29,583 nucleotides of DNA from CAJWLW01 sp963580095 (GCA_963580095.1 CAUZJQ010000016.1:1-29583); one strand, 5' to 3'; positions 8,144 through 15,993 are shown, counted from the stretch's first letter. The notes: a model not told the origin generated them from the sequence alone. Numbers and translations are program-made.

Positions 8144-8167
8144 CCTCAGACGTTCGAACGTCTGAGG
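8144..8167. terminator. Perfect 24-bp palindrome, possible bidirectional terminator
   Basis: CCTCAGACGTTC (8144-8155) is followed at once by its exact reverse complement GAACGTCTGAGG (8156-8167). It lies between the convergent DUF4202 and Nudix genes, where a bidirectional terminator is expected. There is no adjacent run of T. An unspaced palindrome could equally be a dimeric-protein binding site. Confidence 0.5.
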
Positions 8168-8211
8168 CCGAGGGTAACCCAACAATTTTCGCGACGAAAA
8201 CTGCGAATCAT

Positions 8212-9006
8212 TCAGGCCGGACTGCTCGGCGGGTGTTCCGCAATCACATACTCTGCCGCCGGCAAGCCGCCGATCAGGTGTTCCTGGATGATGCGGTCGA
8301 GCACGGCGGGTGTACAGGAATGGTACCAGGTGCCCTCGGGATAGACGAGGGCAATCGGACCCTGCTCGCAGATGCGAAGACAGTTCGCCTTGGTGCGGTA
8401 AACGCCCCCGGCACGGTCAAGCCCGAGTTCGGTAAGCCGCGACTTGAGATGCTCCCATGAAGCCAGGCTGCAGGCTTTGTCGCAGCATTTCGGCTTGGTC
8501 TGGTCGCAGCACAGGAAGATATGACGCTGGATTTTGTCAATGCCGAAGGCGGCAACCTTGCGTTGCAGACCGGCGGCAGCCTCCACCATGCCGTCTTGGA
8601 AATGCTGGTTCGCTTCGTCCAGCAACTGTCGACTTTCCTCGAAACTGATGCGCTCGCGTGCCTGTGCATGCGACAGCCAGGCGTAGTCGCCGATTTCCGC
8701 CACCTGTACGGTCACTTCCAAGCTGTGCACGATGGCCGGAAAATAGACGACGGTTTTTTCCTTCGTCACCCCCTTCGTCTCGAAAATATAAGACTCACTG
8801 AAGCAGACGCTCTCGTCAATCCGGTAATCCAGGATGCCGGTCTCTTCCTCGAACTCGCGGCGGGCGGATTCAAACGGCGTCTCCTCGCCTTCGGCGTGGC
8901 CTTTTGGAAAGCCCCAGTGCCCGGCCTGATGCTGGATCAGCAGGTACTCGAAACTCTCGGGCGTGCGCCGTATGGGCACAACGCCGTAGGCTTGTGAATT
9001 CGGCAT
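8212..9006 (-). CDS. Nudix hydrolase fused to a C-terminal thioredoxin-like [2Fe-2S] ferredoxin domain
   Basis: Residues 1-140 are a Nudix domain. The box GX5EX7REUXEEXGU is complete (Gly36, Glu42, Arg50, Glu51, Glu54, Glu55, Gly57), and the context YLLIQHQAGHWGFPKGH matches diadenosine tetraphosphatase-type members. After a helical linker (about 120-160) comes a second domain of about 100 residues with Cys166 and Cys179 (13 apart) and Cys209 and Cys213 (4 apart). That spacing equals the cluster ligands of Aquifex-type thioredoxin-fold [2Fe-2S] ferredoxins (Cys9, 22, 55 and 59). It is one uninterrupted frame of 264 residues. It starts 3 nt after the GAF-protein stop, so the two form an operon. 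A redox-controlled nucleotide hydrolase is a reasonable inference. I do not know of a characterised protein with this fusion. Confidence 0.85.
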   Translation of the reverse strand: MPNSQAYGVVPIRRTPESFEYLLIQHQAGHWGFPKGHAEGEETPFESARREFEEETGILDYRIDESVCFSESYIFETKGVTKEKTVVYFPAIVHSLEVTVQVAEIGDYAWLSHAQARERISFEESRQLLDEANQHFQDGMVEAAAGLQRKVAAFGIDKIQRHIFLCCDQTKPKCCDKACSLASWEHLKSRLTELGLDRAGGVYRTKANCLRICEQGPIALVYPEGTWYHSCTPAVLDRIIQEHLIGGLPAAEYVIAEHPPSSPA

Positions 9007-9009
9007 ACG

Positions 9010-10137
9010 TCAGTTGGCCTCGGCGATGTTTAGACCACGGGCGATCTGGGAGGCAATCAGGGACATCATCTTTTCGTACGCTTCCGGCTCTAAAGCCGAG
9101 TGTTGGCGCGGAGTGAGGGCTACCAATGCTCCCGACTTCCCGGAATTCTCCGAAAATGCCGCCTCCGGGAACGCCGCCAGAACGATGAGGGCGTCGTCGA
9201 AAATATAGCCGTCCAGTCCGTCGCCAAGCATTGTTTCGACTGTTTCCGCCGACCAGGCCTTACCGTGCTGCAGGACCTCCAGCAGTTTCCCGACGGGTTT
9301 GGTCTGCAGCGTTGTGAACACAGGATCGTCTCGGCAATCAGCGACATAGGCCCTTGCCGTCGGGCCGTCAGCAAGGACACACATTATGACGCCGCTACCA
9401 ATGCTAACGGCCGATTCGCGCAGCATTTCACAAATCAATTCGTCATTGTTGTCATGTTGGCTGGCGATGACTTTTTCGAGCGTGTAGAGCAGATCAAGCT
9501 CCCGCATGCGTGCCTGCAAGGCATCCCGGGTGCGCTCCAGCGTTTTGTTCTGGCTGAGCAGCGACTGATAGAGTACAGCGTTTTCGATGGCGATTCCGAG
9601 ACTCGGCTGGATTGTCTCAACGACGATCATGTCGGCCAAGGTAAAACAGCCCTTCTCCTTGTTGATCACTTCGATGACACCAACGATCTGGTCGTTACCG
9701 GTCTGCACCGGGCAGCACATGACGGTGCGGGTTTTGATACCGCTGACCTCGTCATATCGCGAATCGAATCGCGGATCGTTGTAGGCGTCCTGAATGTTCA
9801 GCGGCCGACCGGTGGCGGCGACATACCCGGCGATGCCATCGCCCAGCGACAGGCGGATCTCCTTGAGGTCGTTGCCTTCGAGCAACACTTTGGACCATAG
9901 CTCATTGGTCTCGGTATCGACGAGAAACAGCGTGGCGTGCGACGCCTTGAGGATACTCGAAAGCTCTTCGACGACTTCGAAAAGTATGGCGTCGAGATCG
10001 AGTTCGGAGCCAATCGCCCGGGAAATCCGGTGCATGGCAGTCAGCCGGTCGTAGAATTCGTAGTGGTCGGAGGTCTGAGACTTCGGCTGGTCGTCGTCGT
10101 CGTCGTCCAACTTTACGGTTGTCCTGTCAACGTTCAT
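9010..10137 (-). CDS. Tandem GAF-domain sensor protein
   Basis: A 375-residue soluble protein. An acidic N-terminus with a run of six Asp (11-16, a GAC triplet repeat) precedes a clear GAF domain (about 30-185, containing GDGIAGYVAATGRPLNI and the CCPV/VIEVINK strand pair). A coiled-coil helix (about 186-228) follows, then a weaker second GAF-like domain (about 229-372). No kinase, cyclase, EAL or HTH output domain is present, so it probably acts by protein contact or feeds the Nudix-ferredoxin partner 3 nt downstream. I chose the ATG at 10137 because a GAGGAAA ribosome site lies about 9 nt before it; the frame is open further upstream to 10242. The GAF ligand is unknown. Confidence 0.85.
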   Translation of the reverse strand: MNVDRTTVKLDDDDDDQPKSQTSDHYEFYDRLTAMHRISRAIGSELDLDAILFEVVEELSSILKASHATLFLVDTETNELWSKVLLEGNDLKEIRLSLGDGIAGYVAATGRPLNIQDAYNDPRFDSRYDEVSGIKTRTVMCCPVQTGNDQIVGVIEVINKEKGCFTLADMIVVETIQPSLGIAIENAVLYQSLLSQNKTLERTRDALQARMRELDLLYTLEKVIASQHDNNDELICEMLRESAVSIGSGVIMCVLADGPTARAYVADCRDDPVFTTLQTKPVGKLLEVLQHGKAWSAETVETMLGDGLDGYIFDDALIVLAAFPEAAFSENSGKSGALVALTPRQHSALEPEAYEKMMSLIASQIARGLNIAEAN

Positions 10138-10221
10138 CGGTTGTTTCCTCGGGGGTTGTCCTGGGCAACTCATGAGTATCGCACCGATTGGGTGATATTC
10201 ATGGATTATCCAAGTGCGCAA

Positions 10222-10249
10222 TTTACAGGAAACTGTTACCAACTGTCAA
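10222..10249 (-). promoter_or_regulatory. Candidate promoter of the GAF-Nudix operon
   Basis: On the minus strand a perfect TTGACA (10249-10244), a 16-nt spacer and TGTAAA (10227-10222). It lies about 85 nt upstream of the chosen GAF ATG and partly overlaps the longer alternative reading frame, which argues for the shorter start. Confidence 0.45.
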
Positions 10250-10273
10250 GCGACTGAAAGGAAACGATGATTC

Positions 10274-10301
10274 TTGAAAGCATCGGCAACAGGCCTATCG
10301 T
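10274..10301 (+). promoter_or_regulatory. Candidate promoter of the thioesterase gene
   Basis: TTGAAA (10274-10279), a 16-nt spacer and TATCGT (10296-10301), predicting a start near 10308 and a leader of about 50 nt before the ATG at 10358. It is divergent from the GAF-operon promoter. Confidence 0.4.
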
Positions 10302-10357
10302 GCTGTCGATCGCAATGCCCTACACATCACTTTCACACTCAGGGACAAACCCAACGG

Positions 10358-10807
10358 ATGTCGAAATCAACAGTTGAATGCCGCGACGACTACTCCCATT
10401 TCCTCGTGATACCCACGCGCTGGAAGGATGTCGACATGTACCATCACGTCAACAACGTCATCTATTACTCGTATTTCGATACGGTGATCTGCGAGTATCT
10501 CGTGGGCCAAGGCGAACTCGACCCGGTCCACGACGACGTGATCGGCATTTGCGCCGAGAGTATGTGCCGGTACCTGCATGAGTTGACGTTTCCCGAGCAC
10601 ATCGACGCGGGGCTGCGCGTCGCCAAGCTCGGCCGCTCGAGTGTACGCTACGAAATCGGCCTGTTCCGTCAAGGCAGCGAGGAACCCGCTGCGACCGGTT
10701 ATTTTGTGCATGTCTTCGTCAACCGCGCAACGAAGCAGTCGACAGCGATACCGACACGGATCCGGACAGCCCTGCACCGGATCGCGGTACCAGGCGCGTC
10801 AGCTTAG
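10358..10807 (+). CDS. Hotdog-fold acyl-CoA thioesterase (4HBT family)
   Basis: Hydrolyses acyl-CoA or acyl-ACP thioesters; YbgC/FadM-like relatives are the closest by pattern. The 149-residue length is normal for a single hotdog domain. The N-terminal motif TRWKDVDMYHHVNN (20-33) carries the catalytic Asp26, equivalent to Asp17 of 4-hydroxybenzoyl-CoA thioesterase, and precedes the long hotdog helix YYSYFDTVICEYL. I chose the ATG at 10358 because the longer frame begins inside a candidate promoter. It is monocistronic and convergent with the short-chain dehydrogenase. Substrate chain length cannot be predicted. Confidence 0.88.
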   Translation: MSKSTVECRDDYSHFLVIPTRWKDVDMYHHVNNVIYYSYFDTVICEYLVGQGELDPVHDDVIGICAESMCRYLHELTFPEHIDAGLRVAKLGRSSVRYEIGLFRQGSEEPAATGYFVHVFVNRATKQSTAIPTRIRTALHRIAVPGASA

Positions 10808-10813
10808 AGGCAA

Positions 10814-10906
10814 AGGTGTCAAGTTTCAGGTGTCGGGGAAAGAAGTTGTCAGAGGACATGGTGCCGGCACTGCCCCCCTATTTGGTTGTTGCGAAACCTG
10901 AAACCT
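10814..10906. repeat. AGGTTTC heptamer arrays in opposite orientations
   Basis: Three units AGGTGTC-AAGTTTC-AGGTGTC (10814-10834) face two copies of GAAACCT, the reverse complement (10893-10906). The arms pair over about 10 of 11 nt across a loop of about 65 nt. They lie between the convergent thioesterase and dehydrogenase genes and may double as a termination structure. Confidence 0.7.
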
Positions 10907-10912
10907 TAGAAT

Positions 10913-11683
10913 TCACACCATCACCGTTCCGCCGCAAACGTTGATCGACTGGCCGTTGATCGCACAGGCTTGATCCTGTGCGAGGAACACGGCGAGGGCT
11001 GCAACTTCGTCGGGAACCAGCCGACGCTCCAGCGGCGAAGCTTTGGCTTCCAGTGCCTCGATCGTTGTGCCCAGACGCTGCGCGTCGTATTCCAGTCTCT
11101 TGTTGTTCATAAACGATTCGGTGGTTCCGGGACAGACAGCGTTGACTGTGATACCCTGCGCCGCAACTTCCACTGCTGTCGCTTTCGTCAGTCCGGTAAT
11201 AGCGTGTTTGCTGGCCGTGTAAGCGGACGTATGCACCCCTGCAACCTTCGCATTGATCGATGAGATATTGATGATACGCCCCCATTTCTTTTCGATCATC
11301 GCAGGCAGTACCAGCTTGGTCAGCAGATAGGGCGCAGTGACGTTGACAGCCATTGTCAGGTGCCAGAAGTCGTCGTCGAAATCGACAATTGGTTTCGGAT
11401 TCTGACTGCTGCCGATCCCGGCGTTATTGACGAGCACTTCGACAGCGCCCCAGTGTTCGATTGTGGCCGCATGAATGCGAGCCGGCGCTGCAGAGTCCGC
11501 AAGATCATCGACGACGGTGAACGCCTGGCCACCGGCATCGCTAATCTCGACGGCGAGACTGTCGAGCTGATCCTGGCTGCGCGCCGTGCCAACGACCCGC
11601 GCGCCGGCGGCGGCCATAGCCACGGCAATTGCCCGGCCGATCCCTCTGCCGGCTCCGGTAACGAGCGTAACGCAGTTCTTCAT
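10913..11683 (-). CDS. Short-chain dehydrogenase/reductase (FabG-like)
   Basis: A 256-residue classical SDR that uses NAD(P)H to reduce or oxidise a carbonyl/alcohol substrate. It shows the cofactor motif TGAGRGIG (9-16), NNAG (86-89), Asn114, and the catalytic Ser142, Tyr155 and Lys159 in the YTASK context, with PG at 185-186. The ATG at 11683 has a near-perfect AGGAGG box 5 nt upstream, which settles the start against the longer frame to 11842. It lies 19 nt after gmhB and is the last gene of the minus-strand cluster. The closest patterns are 3-oxoacyl or 3-hydroxybutyrate dehydrogenases; the substrate is unknown. Confidence 0.9.
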   Translation of the reverse strand: MKNCVTLVTGAGRGIGRAIAVAMAAAGARVVGTARSQDQLDSLAVEISDAGGQAFTVVDDLADSAAPARIHAATIEHWGAVEVLVNNAGIGSSQNPKPIVDFDDDFWHLTMAVNVTAPYLLTKLVLPAMIEKKWGRIINISSINAKVAGVHTSAYTASKHAITGLTKATAVEVAAQGITVNAVCPGTTESFMNNKRLEYDAQRLGTTIEALEAKASPLERRLVPDEVAALAVFLAQDQACAINGQSINVCGGTVMV

Positions 11684-11702
11684 CTGGACCTCCTGATCGG
11701 GA

Positions 11703-12215
11703 TTACGAGTGGGTGCCGCTGCCAATAATCTCGGCGGCGGTGAGTAAATCGTTTGCTTGGTGATCGGCGGACGCCTCGGTGCCGATGCAAATTGTTCGGC
11801 ACCCGGCAACCCGGCCGGCCTCGACGTCCGCAGGCGTGTCACCGATCATGAATGACTCAGCCAGATCAAGTTTCAATTCCTGCGCGGCTTCGATCAGCAT
11901 CAACGGTTTCGGTTTACGACATTCACAACCGTCGTCGGGCACGTGCGGGCAGACCTTGATCGCTGCGAACTGTACACCGTACGGAACCAGCAATTCCCGC
12001 AACCGTGCGTGTTGTGCCGCGACCGTGTCCTTATCGAACCAACCGCGACCGACACCTGACTGATTGGTGACCAGAACCAGGCAGAAGCCCTGGTCCTGGA
12101 TTGCCCGCAACCCCTCGCCGGAATTCGCCAGCAGTTCGACACCGTCGGCATCTGCCAGATAATGTTTGTCGACGATAATCGTACCGTCGCGATCGACAAA
12201 GACAGCGGCGGCCAT
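11703..12215 (-). CDS. gmhB: D-glycero-D-manno-heptose 1,7-bisphosphate 7-phosphatase (GmhB-type HAD)
   Basis: GmhB dephosphorylates heptose bisphosphate on the route to ADP-heptose for the LPS inner core. The 170-residue HAD protein has the nucleophile/acid pair Asp8 and Asp10 (FVDRDGT), motif II TNQSGVGRG (50-58), the zinc-site cysteines and histidine Cys89, His91, Cys97 and Cys99, the RKPKP lysine region (100-104), and IGDTPADVEAG (124-134) with metal-binding Asp126. A histidinol-phosphate phosphatase of the same subfamily is the alternative, but waaA in the window favours the heptose role. Its ATG shares one base with the stop of the upstream membrane-protein gene. Confidence 0.88.
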   Translation of the reverse strand: MAAAVFVDRDGTIIVDKHYLADADGVELLANSGEGLRAIQDQGFCLVLVTNQSGVGRGWFDKDTVAAQHARLRELLVPYGVQFAAIKVCPHVPDDGCECRKPKPLMLIEAAQELKLDLAESFMIGDTPADVEAGRVAGCRTICIGTEASADHQANDLLTAAEIIGSGTHS

Positions 12216-12661
12216 TACTCCTCCAGCAGGGTTCGCAGCGGCTCATCGATGTCGAGTTCCTCTGCGTCCGGATACAGCGTGCCCGGTTCAAGCTTGTCCA
12301 GAAGGCTCTGGTACATCGACAGGTCCTCGAAAATTTCGTCGTTCTGGCGCCAGTTCAGATACTTGCCGTGATTGCGGAGATACTGTGCCGCCACATCGAG
12401 CTCCTGTGAAACGAGCGCGACAGTCATCTCCTCGCGGGTGCCGGCATCACTGGTGAATTTCCAGCGACGGATACGGCTACGCTGTTGATCGAGCAGACGG
12501 ATCGTTCGCTGCCGGGCAACCTCGATACCCCAGACCTCCTGCGCTGCCATCGCTTTGGGCAGCCACAGCATCACCGCCACCTCGCAACTGAGGATCACGA
12601 AGACCAATATCCAGGCCGTACGTCCAATCAATCCGGTACTGCGATTCTGATACTCCTTCAA
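12215..12661 (-). CDS. Small single-pass membrane protein of unknown function
   Basis: I do not recognise this 148-residue protein. It has a short basic N-terminus, one membrane helix (about 12-36, with LVFVILSCEVAVMLWL), an Arg-rich stretch (about 47-68), and an acidic C-terminal half containing NWRQNDEIFEDLSMYQSLLDKL. The likely topology is cytoplasmic N-terminus with the C-terminal domain in the periplasm. The start is TTG at 12661 with GAAGAG about 5 nt upstream; no in-frame ATG fits better. Its TAA overlaps the gmhB ATG by one base, so the two are translationally coupled. Confidence 0.7.
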   Translation of the reverse strand: MKEYQNRSTGLIGRTAWILVFVILSCEVAVMLWLPKAMAAQEVWGIEVARQRTIRLLDQQRSRIRRWKFTSDAGTREEMTVALVSQELDVAAQYLRNHGKYLNWRQNDEIFEDLSMYQSLLDKLEPGTLYPDAEELDIDEPLRTLLEE

Positions 12662-12722
12662 AAGTCTCTTCCCCGGTAGACGGCGATTCGGTCAGCGCCG
12701 GTGAATGCATGGGAGGATGTTC

Positions 12723-12743
12723 AGTGTTCAGGTTTCAGGTGCA
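12723..12743 (+). repeat. AGGTTTC heptamer array
   Basis: Three units, AGTGTTC, AGGTTTC and AGGTGCA, lie in the 143-nt gap between the lipoprotein gene and the small membrane-protein gene. This is the same heptamer as at 10814-10906. Confidence 0.65.
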
Positions 12744-12804
12744 AGAGAAGCTCACTCGTCATCTCTCTTTCTTGGGCTGTGCTCTCGCGGAGCGCATGTC
12801 ATCG

Positions 12805-15468
12805 CTACTCCACCTCATCCTTGCCGTTGCGGATTTCGCCGGCCTTCGCTTTCATAATTGCAGCAGCGGTCGATTCAGCATCAACGAAAAACGCATAATC
12901 GTCGAATACGTACAGTTCATTCGCGTTACGTTCAGATCCGAAATCGTCGACACCGGATCCCAGGTCGAGAAAGTACGCGGCGCTGGTGCCGTTGTGGTAC
13001 TGGTTGCCGTTGACCTTCGCCGGCGGACTGCCGATATACCTGTCGGAACCGTCGCCGTCCACGAAGATAGTAAACCCGTTCTGCGCTGAATGACAGTGCG
13101 CGAAACCGGGACCGTCGTAGCGGTCGTCACCCTGCCCGTCAATGAACAGCGTTGTACTCTCATCCCACGCCATGCCCGACGCCACATAGTGCGTCGTGCG
13201 ATAGTCGTCATTGCCACGCTCATCGACAAAGATCCCTACCGCCTGGTGCGCCGTGAAGCCCATGTTGTAGCGCGTGCCGCGATAGCGGTCGTCGCCGCCT
13301 CTGTCGTTGACGATGCCGAGCCCATAGTAATAGCCGCCGCCAATGCTGAACGTGCCGCCGGCGTATAGATCGTTGCCGCCGTTGTCGACGATCATACCGA
13401 TGCCGCCGGAAAAGTACGGCCGATGCCCGATACCGACACCCTGGCCCCAGCCCGCGAATGAGGCATCGTCGGCGTAGCCACTCATGTGTTGCCCTTTGTT
13501 GTAGTAGGTGTCGTTGCCAGTTTCCCCGGCACTGTAAACAATACCGAGCCCACCGGTGAACCCGACGCCCTGGCACGACAGGTGCCCCTCGAAGCGATTG
13601 TCGCCGTCCCTGTCTATAAGCAGTCCCGCACCGAGCTGACCAACGCCCTGCCCGTAGTCAATACTGCGGTAGGTGTCACTGCCTTGCCAATCCGCCAGCA
13701 CGCCGATGCCGGCAAACCCCGTACCCTGTGAGCCGCGTATGCCTATATACGTATCGTCGCCGCCATGGTCGGCGATCAGACCGACGCCCATGAACCCGCA
13801 GCCCTGGCGCATGTGTCGCCAGTTCTCGTAAAAATCGTCGCCGCCCAGGTCAATCAGCACGGCAGAGGCTATGGTGCCGGGAATGCTGCTACCGGTGTTG
13901 TTGCCATAGAAATCGTCACCTCCCAGATCGATCAGCACGGCGGCATCGGCCCCCGACAGGTAGCGGTCGTTCCCGGGACCACCGATCAGTACCCGGCCAG
14001 CGCCGCCGTTGTGATCGACAAGGATTCCTTCGTCCTGCGCCCGGTCGCCGAGTGCGTTGGCGATCGACACAATGAACGCCTCGTCAAGCAACAGCGCCGT
14101 CGTCCGGAACTGCGCGATCAGCGCATCCATATCCAAACGCCGTAGCATCATCCCGAGCTTGACGTTACCCGTCTGCCGCTCAAGGTCCGTATCGAACCAC
14201 ATCATGTGTGCCTCGGTAAACCCCTGCAGCAGTCCCGGCATCTGCCCGGCGATGAACGTCCGCTCGTCGGCGGTGAACGCCGCGAAAGCATCGCGATTGA
14301 AGTCTGCGGACGCCGCAAGCACGCCGTCGATGTAGGCGAGGTGCCCGTCAAGGTCGGCACCACGATAGTCCGGCAGTGCCGGTGCCAGCGGCGGTGTCGC
14401 CAGGTAGATCGAATTCAGCCACGTCGTGTCCTGCAGCGCAGCGCCACTGGTCAGGGGCAGCACGACACCGACGCAATGTTGCTTCACCGGCAGCGTCGCG
14501 AACGGCCGGGTGTGCGCCGCGACCATTGGCCACATTCGCCCGACGTCGGTGATAATGTGTGCTTCCGACAGGCGCCGCAATAAATCGGCATTGGCATCGG
14601 CGCTGTCGGTGGCAGTTGCCAGAATATCGAGCAGTTCCTCCTCCGGCGACGGAGGATCACCGGAAATGGAGTCGATGGCTTCGCGGAATTCGGCGCTGAT
14701 CGGGCGGTCGTAGGTCGGGAATTCGGGCAGCCGCATATCCACCTTGTGCAGGACGCCGTCGCGCAGGTATTGCAGAGGCATGACATCGTGCGGCAGATAC
14801 CGCGCGCTGGCGCCGCGCGCCAGCGGCAGGATACCGTCAAACACCGGATCATCATAACCCCATGGGCCGACGCTGACAACGACGTCGCCGGGCCGCAGGC
14901 CGACGTTCGCGGCAGCGCTCATAGCGCCGATGGTGCTGATGCGCAAGCCACGGATCTGCGGGCGGCCGGGAAGATCCGCTTTGGTCGGATCCCCGTAGAT
15001 GCCAAGCCAAAATCCGGGTTTGCCGGTGCGCAGTGCGACAGGCAGTCGACCGGGTGCAACGACACCGGCTCCCGCGGCAATGCGTCGGCCGGAAAACCGA
15101 AATCCGCGTTCGCCGGCAGGCGGCCCGGAAGTCTCTTCCTTCAGCCAGTCGTAGCGCTTCTGGATCTGCAAGGTGCCGGGCTGGAGAATCAACGTCATGC
15201 GGCTGGCGGCATCGCTGTTACCGCTCTCGATCCACTTCGCCCAGTCCGCCTGCAACTCAGTCGTCTGTGCAATAATGACATCAACTCGGTCTTCCGCTGC
15301 ACGCCGGACATAACAGGCAGTATAGCGGTCAGCGTCGTGCCGCACTTCCCACATCCCACGCACGGGCCCACTCAAAATATCGGCGGTCTGGGGTACAGGC
15401 ACTATGTGCCGGCAGCCGGCAAAAACGACCGCGGCAAAGAGAAGTAGCCATGGGCTGTGAAAATGCAT
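12805..15468 (-). CDS. Large lipoprotein with PDZ-like segment and ~27-residue GDDxY repeats
   Basis: An 887-residue protein with an N-terminal hydrophobic segment ending in VFAGC (Cys19), a lipoprotein signal. A PDZ-like segment (about 152-245; GLRISTIGAMSAAANVGLRPGDVV) follows, then an uncharacterised middle region (about 255-475). Residues about 480-865 hold around 13 repeats of the form GhGhhhDxxGDDxY. Their aromatic ends are at residues 503, 521, 547, 574, 600, 626, 655, 702, 729, 756, 784, 811 and 843, so the core period is 26-28 residues, with one 47-residue insertion. The regular Asp/Gly turns suggest a stacked beta solenoid that may bind calcium (inference); the spacing is not the RTX nonapeptide. 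It is the first gene of the minus-strand cluster. Function unknown. Confidence 0.85.
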   Translation of the reverse strand: MHFHSPWLLLFAAVVFAGCRHIVPVPQTADILSGPVRGMWEVRHDADRYTACYVRRAAEDRVDVIIAQTTELQADWAKWIESGNSDAASRMTLILQPGTLQIQKRYDWLKEETSGPPAGERGFRFSGRRIAAGAGVVAPGRLPVALRTGKPGFWLGIYGDPTKADLPGRPQIRGLRISTIGAMSAAANVGLRPGDVVVSVGPWGYDDPVFDGILPLARGASARYLPHDVMPLQYLRDGVLHKVDMRLPEFPTYDRPISAEFREAIDSISGDPPSPEEELLDILATATDSADANADLLRRLSEAHIITDVGRMWPMVAAHTRPFATLPVKQHCVGVVLPLTSGAALQDTTWLNSIYLATPPLAPALPDYRGADLDGHLAYIDGVLAASADFNRDAFAAFTADERTFIAGQMPGLLQGFTEAHMMWFDTDLERQTGNVKLGMMLRRLDMDALIAQFRTTALLLDEAFIVSIANALGDRAQDEGILVDHNGGAGRVLIGGPGNDRYLSGADAAVLIDLGGDDFYGNNTGSSIPGTIASAVLIDLGGDDFYENWRHMRQGCGFMGVGLIADHGGDDTYIGIRGSQGTGFAGIGVLADWQGSDTYRSIDYGQGVGQLGAGLLIDRDGDNRFEGHLSCQGVGFTGGLGIVYSAGETGNDTYYNKGQHMSGYADDASFAGWGQGVGIGHRPYFSGGIGMIVDNGGNDLYAGGTFSIGGGYYYGLGIVNDRGGDDRYRGTRYNMGFTAHQAVGIFVDERGNDDYRTTHYVASGMAWDESTTLFIDGQGDDRYDGPGFAHCHSAQNGFTIFVDGDGSDRYIGSPPAKVNGNQYHNGTSAAYFLDLGSGVDDFGSERNANELYVFDDYAFFVDAESTAAAIMKAKAGEIRNGKDEVE

Positions 15469-15796
15469 GCCCCTAACCTATCTGAGTGTCACGGCCGTTC
15501 AAGGGAGGCGCGTTCGAGCTTGGGAGTCTCTGCACCAGAGGGGTTTTCTATTTCAGCCAGCGGTTACCCGACCAAGCGTGCTTCTGAATGCGTGGCTACC
15601 CCAGCGTCACCCAGTTCATATGTGAAATCTTATGAAAATGCAGGACATTCCGGATTTCTGAGATACGCCAGTTGCGGCAGTCCCTCTATCAGGGGACACT
15701 TTCTTGGTTCGGGCCTCATTAGGGACTGATTGTACCATGATGTTTGCTCTTAGCCGCCTTACCAATTGCCAGTTATCAACCACATCGGGACCGGGG

Positions 15797-15940
15797 TTAT
15801 TTGTCTCCCGGCAAGCGGCCGTTCTCGAATAGACGCTGGTCGAATTCATCCAACTTCTTTATGTCAAGCACCTTACGTGATACCGATTCAATGCGGAGCA
15901 GTTTTTGACACCCCGGTAATATAATTGAGTAAAGGTACAA
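15797..15940 (-). CDS. Possible 47-residue small protein
   Basis: A TTG-initiated frame preceded by GGGGGAGGTG (10 nt to the start codon, 12 nt from GGAGG) and by an in-frame TAA. The C-terminal part reads like real protein: LLRIESVSRKVLDIKKLDEF, then a QRLFENGRLPGDK end. I do not recognise it. It may be a genuine small protein or the tail of a decayed gene. It is divergent from the copper-oxidase operon. Confidence 0.3.
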   Translation of the reverse strand: MYLYSIILPGCQKLLRIESVSRKVLDIKKLDEFDQRLFENGRLPGDK

Positions 15941-15993
15941 AATTTAATTACACCTCCCCCTCAGCCAAAAGGGCATCCGCTGAAAAAAATATT

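Noticed and set aside
9100..9900. 266-codon plus-strand frame over the GAF gene
   Set aside because: Antisense shadow of the GAF-domain gene.
10814..10906. CRISPR-like array
   Set aside because: Units are 7 nt with no spacers; these are simple tandem heptamers, and no cas genes are present.
12874..14031. RTX calcium-binding toxin repeats
   Set aside because: The period is 26-28 residues rather than 9, and the GGxGxDxUx nonapeptide is absent.
15640..15740. Possible insertion-sequence end near GGGGACACTTTC
   Set aside because: No matching inverted end, no transposase and no target duplication were found.
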